In this document: piece after piece, positions 34,574 to 42,743 of the stretch | How the letters are laid out: each line of letters starts with the position of its first letter | Numbering within the stretch: position 1 is the first letter of the stretch | NCBI GenBank assembly: GCA_019636195.1 | Contig: JAHBYA010000003.1 | Coordinates: 124,001 to 188,000, forward strand | Length of the DNA: 64,000 nt | From: Planctomycetota bacterium | Lineage (GTDB): Bacteria; Planctomycetota; UBA8742; UBA2392 | Direction of reading: 5' to 3' | Program-made: the position numbers and the translations under genes | Notes under the pieces: generated by a model | What the model saw: the letters and a program-made list of their open reading frames with translations, nothing else | Databases searched by the model: none | Told to the model about the DNA's origin: nothing

Positions 34574-35085
34574 TTGTCTTTGAGCTGATCGGGCGATTCG
34601 TCGCCGGGTTCTTGCGCGGTTTGATTTCGCCGGGGGCGCTGTTTGTCGGCTTGTGGGTAGCGTTCTCGTGCTTCGGCAGCTGGATTATGCTGGCCGACAC
34701 CGACCTGCCCCTTGTCGGTGACTTCAGCGGCAATCTCGAGTCCACCGGCGGCACGGTCATCGAAGTTGGCCCGGAGCCGTTGCCCGACGACCCTGCGCCG
34801 TGGCGTGCAATCTCGTTCCGATACAGCGTGAACGGCATCGAGTACACGAAGTTCAGCTTTGCAACGGAAGGCCACTATGCGGACGGACAGGCCGTGACCG
34901 TTGAGTACAGTCGGCGTGACCCCGCGGTTTCGCGCATTGTCGGCACCAGCGCGACACCGTTCGGCGATGAGTTACTGCTGGTGCTGGTGTTTCCGGCGCT
35001 TGGCGCGATCATGCTGGTCGTGCTTTTCTTTACCTGTGCAGTCAAGGGCTTCAAGCAGGCCGCGCTGGCCCTGAGGCAACCGTGA
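34570..35085 (+). CDS. DUF3592-like membrane protein
   Basis: A 171-residue protein with two transmembrane helices (about 15-42 and 138-160) flanking an extracytoplasmic beta domain (ISFRYSVNGIEYTKFSFATEG ... VTVEYSRRDPAVSRIVG). The V-x-Y-x-x-x-x-P-x-x-S-R-I-V-G motif is the DUF3592 hallmark as I know it. The start is GTG, overlapping the ribE stop. The next gene is a longer relative, so these two form a local paralogous pair. Function unknown. Confidence 0.8.
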   Translation: MIVFELIGRFVAGFLRGLISPGALFVGLWVAFSCFGSWIMLADTDLPLVGDFSGNLESTGGTVIEVGPEPLPDDPAPWRAISFRYSVNGIEYTKFSFATEGHYADGQAVTVEYSRRDPAVSRIVGTSATPFGDELLLVLVFPALGAIMLVVLFFTCAVKGFKQAALALRQP

Positions 35086-35993
35086 GCAACCTGGATAAGT
35101 ACAACCGCCGCAGTTCTGAGTCGGCTGGTCCTGCCGAGCGCGGGGTGCCCGCAGGTGTGCGCGTGGTGGCGCTGTTCGGGGGCTTTCTGCAGACGTTTGG
35201 CTGGCTCTGGTTCGGGTTTTCCATGATTTCTGTTTGGGCGCTGACGCCGCTGGCTGATGTTTCGTCGCTGTGGCGCTTCCATGGCGAGCTGTTGCAGGCT
35301 ACCGGCGTGGTCACGCTGGTCAGCGCCACCAACTACAGCGAAGGCGGAGACGACGACAGGCCGGGCACGCCCGTTTACGCGGTTGACTACGAGTTCCGCG
35401 ATGCCAGCGGCATTGTGCGCCGGGGCGTGGGCTACACGCTGGGCAGTAAGTTCAACACCGGCATGCCGGCCCCCATTGAGTACCGGGCCGACAACCCCGC
35501 GGTTTCGCGCATCGTCGGCGAGCGCACTTCGCCGGCGCCGGGCTGGGTGCTGCTGCTGGTCGGGCTGTTCCCGGCAATCGGGCTGGTGCTGCTGTTTTTC
35601 GGATTGCGCGAGGGCGTACGTCGCAGCGCGTTGCTGGCCCACGCCAAGCTGGCTCCCGGGCGGCTGATTGACAAGTCGCCGACCAACACCCGCATCAACA
35701 ACCAGCCGGTCATCAAGTACACCTTCGAGTTCGAGGTGAACGGCATGAAACACACCGCGATTGCGAAGTCTCACGTGGGCTTCCGGCTGGAAGACGAAGA
35801 GTTTGAGCAGGTGCTGTACGACCCGAAGAATCCGGACCGCAACTACGTGGTGGATGCGCTGCCCGGCGGCGTAACGATCCGCGACGGACAGTACGTGCCG
35901 CCCTCGCCGATCAAGGCGTTTCTCACGCTGTTGCCGCCGCTGCTGGCGGTCGCAGTCAACGTGATCGGCGCGTGGATCGTTTTTGGCGGATAG
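35082..35993 (+). CDS. DUF3592-like membrane protein, two domains
   Basis: A 303-residue protein with three or so transmembrane helices and two DUF3592-like beta domains: IEYRADNPAVSRIVGERTSP ends the first and EEFEQVLYDPKNPDRNYVVD the second. The first copy closely resembles the preceding protein, implying duplication and fusion. The start is GTG in an ATGA/GTGA-type overlap with the preceding gene. Its stop codon directly abuts that of the convergent fdhD-like gene. Function unknown. Confidence 0.8.
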   Translation: MSNLDKYNRRSSESAGPAERGVPAGVRVVALFGGFLQTFGWLWFGFSMISVWALTPLADVSSLWRFHGELLQATGVVTLVSATNYSEGGDDDRPGTPVYAVDYEFRDASGIVRRGVGYTLGSKFNTGMPAPIEYRADNPAVSRIVGERTSPAPGWVLLLVGLFPAIGLVLLFFGLREGVRRSALLAHAKLAPGRLIDKSPTNTRINNQPVIKYTFEFEVNGMKHTAIAKSHVGFRLEDEEFEQVLYDPKNPDRNYVVDALPGGVTIRDGQYVPPSPIKAFLTLLPPLLAVAVNVIGAWIVFGG

Positions 35994-36767
35994 CTAGACG
36001 ACGCGCCAGGGCGCGCTGTAAACGGTGATGCGCCCGCCGATCGCGGTGCTGACAATGCTGAGGTAGTAGTCGTTGGCGATCTCGATTGCTGCGCTGCTGG
36101 GCGGCGCCGCGCAAATCGCCATGCACACACCGGCGCGCGCAAGGCGCAGGGTCATCTGGCGCGTCAGCCCGAAGTTGGTGAGCGCAATGCGGTTGGCAGG
36201 CGCCACGCCGGCGACCACAAGCTCGCCCAGCGCGCGGTACAGGGCATTCACGCGGTGAAAGCCCTCGCCATAGCTCTGGATTTCCCCATTTTGGGCAAAC
36301 GCCGCCAGATAGCACATGCGCTCGCTGCTGCGCAGACCCAGGAACAGCTTTTTGAACTGGCTTGCCAGTTCAGCCACCTGCTCCGGTTTGAGTTCAAGTT
36401 CCGTGGTCACGCGCCGCGCAAAGGCGGGCTCGCCGAAGCTGCCGACCGGGCCGGTGAAGGCCCGCGCCTCAAGGGCCACGGCAGCCTCGCGGGCAAGCGT
36501 TACGCGCAGCAGCAGCTGGTCAAGGTCGGTGTCCAGAGCCAGGAAGTCAATCTCGCGGTCAATGATGCCCTCGGCCATCAGCCAGCCGACGACGAGGCTT
36601 TTGATCCGGTGGGGGGCGCAATGCAGCGTGGTCTCGATGCGCCCGTTGATCACAATCTTGAATTCGGCTTCCGCGGGAACGTACTCGACGGCGGCTTCGC
36701 CGATGCGGGTTTCGTCGATACGGATGACTTCAACCTTGGCAAGCCCGGTAGTTGTCTCACTGTTCAC
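35994..36767 (-). CDS. fdhD: FdhD-family protein lacking the catalytic CxxC
   Basis: A 257-residue homologue of FdhD, which in E. coli transfers sulfur from IscS to the molybdenum cofactor of formate dehydrogenase. The family frame is clear: VINGRIETTLHCAPHRIKSLVVGWLMAEGII near the start, GFHRVNALYRALGE in the middle and ARAGVCMAICAAPPSSAAIEIA near the end. But the segment that should hold the sulfur-transfer cysteines (TGCGVCG in E. coli) reads TGPVGSFG (residues 105-112), and the G-x-T-H-A-A segment reads ERMCYLAA. The GTG at 36767 with GAGG upstream is my chosen start; a TTG at 36818 is possible. It may be a cofactor-binding relative instead of a sulfurtransferase. Confidence 0.75.
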   Translation of the reverse strand: MNSETTTGLAKVEVIRIDETRIGEAAVEYVPAEAEFKIVINGRIETTLHCAPHRIKSLVVGWLMAEGIIDREIDFLALDTDLDQLLLRVTLAREAAVALEARAFTGPVGSFGEPAFARRVTTELELKPEQVAELASQFKKLFLGLRSSERMCYLAAFAQNGEIQSYGEGFHRVNALYRALGELVVAGVAPANRIALTNFGLTRQMTLRLARAGVCMAICAAPPSSAAIEIANDYYLSIVSTAIGGRITVYSAPWRVV

Positions 36768-36882
36768 AGTGGCCTCGCGTACAGTCGCCACGGGTTTATC
36801 GGACGCAGTCCATCGCAAACTTGACCCGAAACGGGCAGTTCAATCCGGGCTCGCGAAACCCCGAAGGCCACCGCTTTGACGC

Positions 36883-36911
36883 TTGTCATGCCGCGCATGG
36901 GCCGATACAAA
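36883..36911 (+). promoter_or_regulatory. Promoter of the aminotransferase gene, likely leaderless
   Basis: TTGTCA (36883-36888), 17-base spacer, TACAAA (36906-36911), then seven bases to the ATG at 36919 with no Shine-Dalgarno. Confidence 0.55.
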
Positions 36912-36918
36912 GCGCGCC

Positions 36919-38013
36919 ATGGACTTTGAGCCCTTTCAGTACATGCGCTATGCCAAACGGCTGGAGTACGCCGACGGCATTTTCATGGCCGGCAGCGGCA
37001 TGAGCCCACCCAAGCCCGAGTTGCTGACCTTCGACCCGGACGACTTCAGCCTGACCAGTCTGTGCAGCAATTACGGCGACCCGCGCAACGTGGCGTGGCT
37101 GGCCGAGAAGTACAAATGCGGCGGCGAGCGCATCGTGCTTTCAGCAGGCAGCAGCAGCGCCAACTGGCTGGTGTACGCATGCCAGCTTTCGCCAGGCGAC
37201 AAGGTGATCATTGAAACGCCGGGCTATCCGCAGTTCTTCAGCCTTGCCAGCCTTGTAGGCGCCGAGGTGCTGAAGCTGCCGCGCAAAGCCGAGAACGGCT
37301 TTCTGCCGGATGTTGACCAGCTCAAGTCCATGCTCGACGACAGCGTGCGGATGGTGGTGCTGACCAACCTGCACAACCCCAGCATGGCGTTCATGCCCAG
37401 GCCGCTGATGCAGCAGATTGTGGATGCCTGCGCCAAGGTCGGCGCGCTGGTGCTGGTGGACGAGGTGTACATCGACCACATGAAACCCGGGGACGACTAC
37501 AGCGCCTTTGAACTGGGCGACAACGTGGCCGTCACCAGCAGCCTCACGAAGGTTTACGGCCTCTCCGGCCTGCGCTTCGGCTGGTCAGCAGCGCCTGAGC
37601 GCCTGGCCTCACGCATGCTGGACCTGATCGATGTGGTGGACCCGGAGTTGCCGACCGTGGCGCAGAATTTAGCCCATCGCGCGCTCGAAAACCTGCCGCG
37701 CCTTCGCGCCCACGCGCGCCGCCTGCATGAGCAGAACTGGCCGGTCGTGCGCGAGTGGCTTGACACTCGGCCTGAACTGGCGCCCTTCAACCCGCCCGGC
37801 GGCATCACCGTGTGGTTTGACCTCAAGGGCATCGACGAAACCGGCAACCTTGCCACCGTGTGCCGCAACGACTACGGCGTGCTGGTTGTGCCCGGCGAGT
37901 ACTTTCAGTCAGGCGGCTGGCTGCGCGTCGGCTACAAGATTGAGCCCGTGACCCTGCGACAGGGCCTTGAACGGCTGGGCAGAGCCATCGACGACTTCCG
38001 GTCGCACCACTAG
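36919..38013 (+). CDS. Class I/II PLP-dependent aminotransferase
   Basis: A 364-residue fold-type I aminotransferase. The PLP Lys lies in TSSLTKVYGLSGLRFGW near residue 215, the Asp/Tyr pair in LVLVDEVYIDHM near 185, and the carboxylate-binding Arg in WLRVGYKIEP near the C-terminus. Substrate cannot be read from sequence; the closest feel is the general aspartate/aromatic-type branch. The ATG at 36919 is chosen because family homology begins there; an upstream in-frame codon at 36883 falls inside the promoter. It is divergent from the fdhD-like gene. Confidence 0.9.
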   Translation: MDFEPFQYMRYAKRLEYADGIFMAGSGMSPPKPELLTFDPDDFSLTSLCSNYGDPRNVAWLAEKYKCGGERIVLSAGSSSANWLVYACQLSPGDKVIIETPGYPQFFSLASLVGAEVLKLPRKAENGFLPDVDQLKSMLDDSVRMVVLTNLHNPSMAFMPRPLMQQIVDACAKVGALVLVDEVYIDHMKPGDDYSAFELGDNVAVTSSLTKVYGLSGLRFGWSAAPERLASRMLDLIDVVDPELPTVAQNLAHRALENLPRLRAHARRLHEQNWPVVREWLDTRPELAPFNPPGGITVWFDLKGIDETGNLATVCRNDYGVLVVPGEYFQSGGWLRVGYKIEPVTLRQGLERLGRAIDDFRSHH

Positions 38014-38021
38014 GGCACGGC

Positions 38022-39014
38022 ATGTTCCTTTCACCCACGGGCGACACACTGTTCTATCGCCGCCGCGTCGATGGGCTCGACATGCTGTACGCCTTTCAGC
38101 CTGACGCTGCGCGGGTTGAATTTCACGCGCAACTTGCGGCATCCCAGACGCAACTGCGGGCGTGGCCGACGCTCAGCGGACAACTGGTGGTAAGCAGCCA
38201 TTGGCCGCGCAACCCCGGCGGCCTGCGGCTGCGCTTTTACGACATGCAGCGGATCGCGCTGCTGCTTTCGCGCCACGCCAGCAATATTAATGAAAAGCTG
38301 ACCGACGTGCCCGAGCTTGCGAACTTCCCGGCTGAGCGCGCGGCGCTGCCGTTGCCGGTGTTTGAGGCAATCCGGGGCGAGCACGTAGTGATCCCTGGTC
38401 TTGCCCCCGAAGGCACCGATGGCCGACAGCCCCCCGCGCTGTACGAGATTGACGGTCGCAACGCCAGCTGGCGCGTCGTGCCGCTGCCGTTTCTGTACGC
38501 CACCTCGTTGCCGGGCGCGCTGTACACCGAGCCGGGCGGAGCCCGCCGCTGGCTGACAGTGGGGGACAGCAACCACCTGTTTGTGCTGGACAGCGAGCAC
38601 CAGCTGGCCGGCGACATCGTCTGGCCTGTTGAGCAAAGTGCCCTGGCGCGGGTGGCATTTCACCCGACCCGCGACGAGGCGTGGGTGAGCGCGCTTTCCA
38701 GCGTGTTCGTGTACTCGCGCAGCACACTGCAGCTGATCGGCGAAATCACGATTGAAGACGAGCTGCGCTGGCACCGCGGCGAGCGCGCCCTTGGCTTCAT
38801 CGGCGAGGTTGCCTTCAGCCTGGACGGCGCGCGGGCGCTGGTGGCGCGGCCGCTGTCCGGCGACCTGCTTGAGCTGGATGTGGCGTCCAGGCGGCGAGTA
38901 GGGCGCGTGCCGGTCGCGGTCGATCCGCTTGAGTTGCTGTACGCGCCGGCAGTCGGGCGCATCTACATGCAGAGCCTGCGCAACGGCAATGTAAGCTGGT
39001 TTCCGTACCGGTAG
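38022..39014 (+). CDS. Beta-propeller-like hypothetical protein
   Basis: A 330-residue protein with repeated short strands of the type seen in YVTN/quinoprotein beta-propellers (HLFVLDSEHQLAGDIVWP, VFVYSRSTLQLIGEITI, LLELDVASRRRVGRVPV). No signal peptide is visible, so it may be cytoplasmic unless a different start applies. It starts eight bases after the aminotransferase stop, in the same transcription unit. No catalytic motif recognised; likely a scaffold or a remote quinoprotein-like fold. Confidence 0.7.
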   Translation: MFLSPTGDTLFYRRRVDGLDMLYAFQPDAARVEFHAQLAASQTQLRAWPTLSGQLVVSSHWPRNPGGLRLRFYDMQRIALLLSRHASNINEKLTDVPELANFPAERAALPLPVFEAIRGEHVVIPGLAPEGTDGRQPPALYEIDGRNASWRVVPLPFLYATSLPGALYTEPGGARRWLTVGDSNHLFVLDSEHQLAGDIVWPVEQSALARVAFHPTRDEAWVSALSSVFVYSRSTLQLIGEITIEDELRWHRGERALGFIGEVAFSLDGARALVARPLSGDLLELDVASRRRVGRVPVAVDPLELLYAPAVGRIYMQSLRNGNVSWFPYR

Positions 39015-39069
39015 TTGTTCGGGAGTCCGAACTCGCATGGAACCTGAGCCCGTTTCGTTCGTTTAATCC

Positions 39070-40287
39070 ATGATGAAACCGCTGTCGAAGGGAAGGCTTG
39101 GCCGGCTGGCCAGGCGGCTGGCAGTGCTGCCCGTGCCGACGCGGCTTGGTTGGTACTTTCTTGGCGCGTCACTGCTGCTGTTCACGGCTGGCAGCTACTA
39201 CCGCGAGAACAGTTTCATCCTGCTTTCGTGCATTCCGTTCGCGCTGCTGGTGATCAACGCGATCGTGGTATGGCTGAACGTGCGTGGCCTCAGCCTGCGC
39301 CGTGAACTGCCCGCCGAGGCGCACGCCGGCGAAAACTTTGAAGTCGGCCTGCTGCTGTTGAACCACGGGCCCATCCCGCGCTTTGCCCTTGAGCTGGACG
39401 ACACGCGCCTGCCCGACCTTTACCGCGACGAAAGCGCCAACCTGGTGATGGCAGTCAGCCCGGGCTATGTGCAGCGCTGCGGCTACTCGGCGGCGATGGG
39501 TCGCCGGGGCAAGCATCGCTTGAAGCAGTGCACGGTTTCCAGTGCGTTTCCCTTCGGGTTGATGCGCATGGCGCGGGTGCTCTCATTCCGCAGCGACATC
39601 CTGGTGTACCCGCGTCCAGCCAGGCTCTCCGAGCACTTCGAGCAGCGGCTGCTGGCGGCGGCGCGTTTTTTTGGCGAAAGCAGCGTGGCGTCGCGCGGGC
39701 AGGAAGAGGTGTACGGCGTGCGCGAGTATCTGCCGGGCCAGAACGTCGCGCGAATTCACTGGCGCACAACCGCGCGCACCGGCAAGCCGATGATCCTTGA
39801 ACTGGAAGGCCGCCACGACGCCAGCTTTGTGCTGATCCTCGACACCGCGCCGGTGGGCGACCCCGGCACCCTGCGCCAGCGCCTGGAAGCCGCGATCGGG
39901 TTGTTCGCGGGCCTGACGTACTTCCTCACGCGTCAGGGCGTGCTGTTCCGGTTTGCATGGTACGGCAGCGACGTTTCCACCAGCCGCGCGGGCCGCGGCG
40001 ACGCACACTACCACGCGGTGATGGAGAAGCTGGCACATGCCGGGCTGGCGGAAAAACGGCTTGGCGAGTGGATAGATGATGTCGGGGTCGGCGCGCAGCA
40101 CGAAGTGCCGGTGCTGGTCACGCTGGGCGCCAAGGAGCACGCCGAGGCGGCGCTGGGCGCTTCGCGGGAAGCGATTGTCGTCAGTGCCAGCGAACCGGAC
40201 TTCAAGCAGTACCTGCGTTTTGATGCGCTTGGGCGGCGCGGCGTAGCGCCCGCGGACCTGCCGCGGCAGGGCAAGGAGCCCGAATGA
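39070..40287 (+). CDS. DUF58-domain membrane protein
   Basis: A 405-residue protein with two N-terminal transmembrane helices (about 27-70) and the DUF58 hallmark VREYLPGQNVARIHWRTTARTGKPMILELE near residues 215-245. DUF58 proteins usually accompany MoxR ATPases, transglutaminases and von Willebrand-type membrane proteins, as here, and are thought to assist folding or assembly of envelope proteins. No MoxR gene lies in the window. Two adjacent ATGs (39070 and 39073) could serve as start. It overlaps the transglutaminase gene by four bases. Confidence 0.9.
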   Translation: MMKPLSKGRLGRLARRLAVLPVPTRLGWYFLGASLLLFTAGSYYRENSFILLSCIPFALLVINAIVVWLNVRGLSLRRELPAEAHAGENFEVGLLLLNHGPIPRFALELDDTRLPDLYRDESANLVMAVSPGYVQRCGYSAAMGRRGKHRLKQCTVSSAFPFGLMRMARVLSFRSDILVYPRPARLSEHFEQRLLAAARFFGESSVASRGQEEVYGVREYLPGQNVARIHWRTTARTGKPMILELEGRHDASFVLILDTAPVGDPGTLRQRLEAAIGLFAGLTYFLTRQGVLFRFAWYGSDVSTSRAGRGDAHYHAVMEKLAHAGLAEKRLGEWIDDVGVGAQHEVPVLVTLGAKEHAEAALGASREAIVVSASEPDFKQYLRFDALGRRGVAPADLPRQGKEPE

Positions 40288-42743
40288 AGCGCTCGCGCGA
40301 GACGCAGTACTACGCGCTGGCCCGCGTCACGGGCCTGGCGCTGGTGCTGCTGTGCGTGTTCTTTCAGCGTCGCGGGCTTCTGGACTGGACCGAGCTGGTT
40401 TTCCTGGGCCTTTGCATCGGCCTGCAGGAGACGTTTTTGCGCCTGCCTTCGCTGAGGCGCTTCCGCACCCCGATGCTGGTGGCGTACTCAATGGCGCCGC
40501 TGGCGCTGGTGGTTTACCACGGCGCCGCGATTCGCAGCTATGGCGGTGACTTCGTGAAGGCAGTCCTGAACACACCGTTGCCGATGGTGCTGGTCAGCGT
40601 GCAGATCATGGTGTTGTACGTGCGCGATGCTCCACGCCTCGTGTCCGTGGTTCTTGTGCTGGCGCTGTTCAGCACCGTGATCGGCGTGCGCCGCCCCGTG
40701 GGCGACGCGGTGTGGCCATGGCTGGCCGGCATTGCGGCCTTGAGCGCGCTGTTTCTGGTGTTGCAGCACCCGGGCATGCTGTTTCACGGCGTCTATACTC
40801 GGCGTCTGACGCACTTGCCGCCCGCGGCCCGGCCCGGGGGCGTGTTGCGGCGCTCGTTCGTTGCGTCATTACCGTTCTTTGCCAGCGCGACGGTGTTGAC
40901 CATGCTGTTCCTGTACTTCGCCGCGCCGCGCCTGGACCTGCGCGCCGAGCCCGCGCCGCCCAAGGGCCCATCCGAGCTGCCGGATCGCGACCACCAGGGC
41001 AACGGCATTCCCAAGCAGCGGGATCCCCGAAAGACGCCGACAGACCCGAACAAGCCGCCGCCCTCGGTCAGCGGATTGCCGGACGGCGTGGACCTTGGCG
41101 ACTTCGGCCAGATCCAGAAGGGCAACACGCCGGCGCTTCAAGTGCGCGCGATGTTTGACCCCGAAGGCGGCCCGTCGCCGCTGTACCTGCGCGCCTTCAC
41201 GTACGCGCGCTTTGATGGCGAGCGCTGGTCGCCGCTTACCGCCACCCCCGGCACAGTCGTGGAGGTGCCCGGCGGGGCTATTCGCGCGTTGCCATCCGCC
41301 CCCGGCCAGCCGACACTGCCCGCCCGCACGCGTCAGTTTGAAGTGCGCATCCTTCAGGCCGGGCTTGGCAAGGGTGGCGTGGTGCCGGTGCCCGTTGAGG
41401 CCGCCCGCGTGCGAGAGTACGGCGGTGCGCTGCAATACAACCGGGTTGATCACTCGCTGCGCGGGCCGTCGTTGCGCGCCGGCGATCGCATGGTCGTCGA
41501 GGCGCAGCAGTTGGTCGCGACGCCGCAGCAGCTGTCGCGCGAGTTGCGCCTGAGCACGCCCAGCCCGCTGGAAGAGTTCCCTGAGTACAGCTCGATTGAT
41601 CCCGCGCTGCGGCTGGAGATTCGCAGGCGCTTTCGCTGGTACAACCAGCTTGGCGAGCGTGTCACAGCCCAGAACCGCAACGCGCCGGCTGATGAGCGCG
41701 GCTTGTACGCAGCCTGCCAGTGGATTGTGCGGCTGTTCGCGGGAGCAACCATCGGCGACAAGCCCGCGTGGACCTACTCGCTGGACTTCCGGCCTCTGGC
41801 CGGGAAGGATTCAATCGCGCGCTTTCTTGATACCGACCCACGCGGCGGCGAACGCTTTGGCCACTGCGAGTACTTTGCCAGCGCGATGTGCGCGTTGCTG
41901 CGCTGTTTTGGCGTGCCGTGCCGCATGGCGGCGGGTTTCAGCGTCAGCGAGCACGACCTCGACAACACATGGCACGCCACGACCGCCAACGCTCACGCCT
42001 GGGTGGAAGTGTACTTTCAGGGCCATGGCTGGATCGCCTTTGACCCGACGCCGGCCGCACAGGCCGCAGGCGGCGGCGGCGATGACGGCGGAACCGGCCC
42101 CGACCCCGAAAACCCGACGCCCGACCAGCCGGAACCGGAGCCGGAACCCGAGCCCGAGCCGGACAAGGGCGGCACGGACTGGATCAATGACTTTGATGCG
42201 GAAAAGCAGCGCCGCATGGTCACAGACGCAATTGACAAGTCCGGCGAAGCGGTGGCCGCCATCGACACGGCTTTGCTGGATGCCATGGAGTGGATGCCGT
42301 CATTCCTGCCCCGGAGCGGCTTCTTCCGTGCCGCGCTGCTGCTTGCGCCGGCTTTGCTGCCGCTGTTGTGGATGGTGCTGCGCCGTCGCCGGCGGCGGAA
42401 ACTCGAGAAAGAAGTCATGCAGGGCATGGGTGGCGAAGGCAAACGGCGCGAGCGCGGCTTGTACTTTCAGCTGCTGCTGCTGCTGGCGCGGTACGGCTTT
42501 CACAAGCGGCCCAGCGAAACGCCGCGCGAGTTTGCGGCGCGCGTGCTGCGGCGCGGCGGCGATGCCCACCAGCGCGTGATGCCCTTGACCGAGATGTACT
42601 ACGCCATGCGCTTTGGCGCAGACCGTGACCGCGCAACCGACTTCAAGCGCGGGCTGCACGACTACGCGGAGTCGCTGAAGGCGGCGATGCAGGCTGCTGC
42701 TGCCCGCGGGGGAAGCGGCGGCGGTACAGAAGCCACTCCGTGA
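40284..42743 (+). CDS. TgpA-like transmembrane transglutaminase
   Basis: An 819-residue protein with about six N-terminal transmembrane helices (residues 10-215), a linker, a transglutaminase-core domain and a C-terminal transmembrane helix near 680. The Cys-His-Asp triad is visible in RFGHCEYFASAMCALLR, ANAHAWVEVYF and WIAFDPTP (about residues 530-590). A Pro-Glu repeat (QPEPEPEPEPEP) and Gly-rich run separate the core from the last helix. It is coupled to the DUF58 gene. The final 101 bases overlap the convergent BatA-like gene. Confidence 0.92.
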   Translation: MKRSRETQYYALARVTGLALVLLCVFFQRRGLLDWTELVFLGLCIGLQETFLRLPSLRRFRTPMLVAYSMAPLALVVYHGAAIRSYGGDFVKAVLNTPLPMVLVSVQIMVLYVRDAPRLVSVVLVLALFSTVIGVRRPVGDAVWPWLAGIAALSALFLVLQHPGMLFHGVYTRRLTHLPPAARPGGVLRRSFVASLPFFASATVLTMLFLYFAAPRLDLRAEPAPPKGPSELPDRDHQGNGIPKQRDPRKTPTDPNKPPPSVSGLPDGVDLGDFGQIQKGNTPALQVRAMFDPEGGPSPLYLRAFTYARFDGERWSPLTATPGTVVEVPGGAIRALPSAPGQPTLPARTRQFEVRILQAGLGKGGVVPVPVEAARVREYGGALQYNRVDHSLRGPSLRAGDRMVVEAQQLVATPQQLSRELRLSTPSPLEEFPEYSSIDPALRLEIRRRFRWYNQLGERVTAQNRNAPADERGLYAACQWIVRLFAGATIGDKPAWTYSLDFRPLAGKDSIARFLDTDPRGGERFGHCEYFASAMCALLRCFGVPCRMAAGFSVSEHDLDNTWHATTANAHAWVEVYFQGHGWIAFDPTPAAQAAGGGGDDGGTGPDPENPTPDQPEPEPEPEPEPDKGGTDWINDFDAEKQRRMVTDAIDKSGEAVAAIDTALLDAMEWMPSFLPRSGFFRAALLLAPALLPLLWMVLRRRRRRKLEKEVMQGMGGEGKRRERGLYFQLLLLLARYGFHKRPSETPREFAARVLRRGGDAHQRVMPLTEMYYAMRFGADRDRATDFKRGLHDYAESLKAAMQAAAARGGSGGGTEATP

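Noticed and set aside
42120..42170. Pro-Glu repeat considered as a separate repeat element
   Set aside because: It is a short in-frame low-complexity linker within the transglutaminase, not a DNA repeat.
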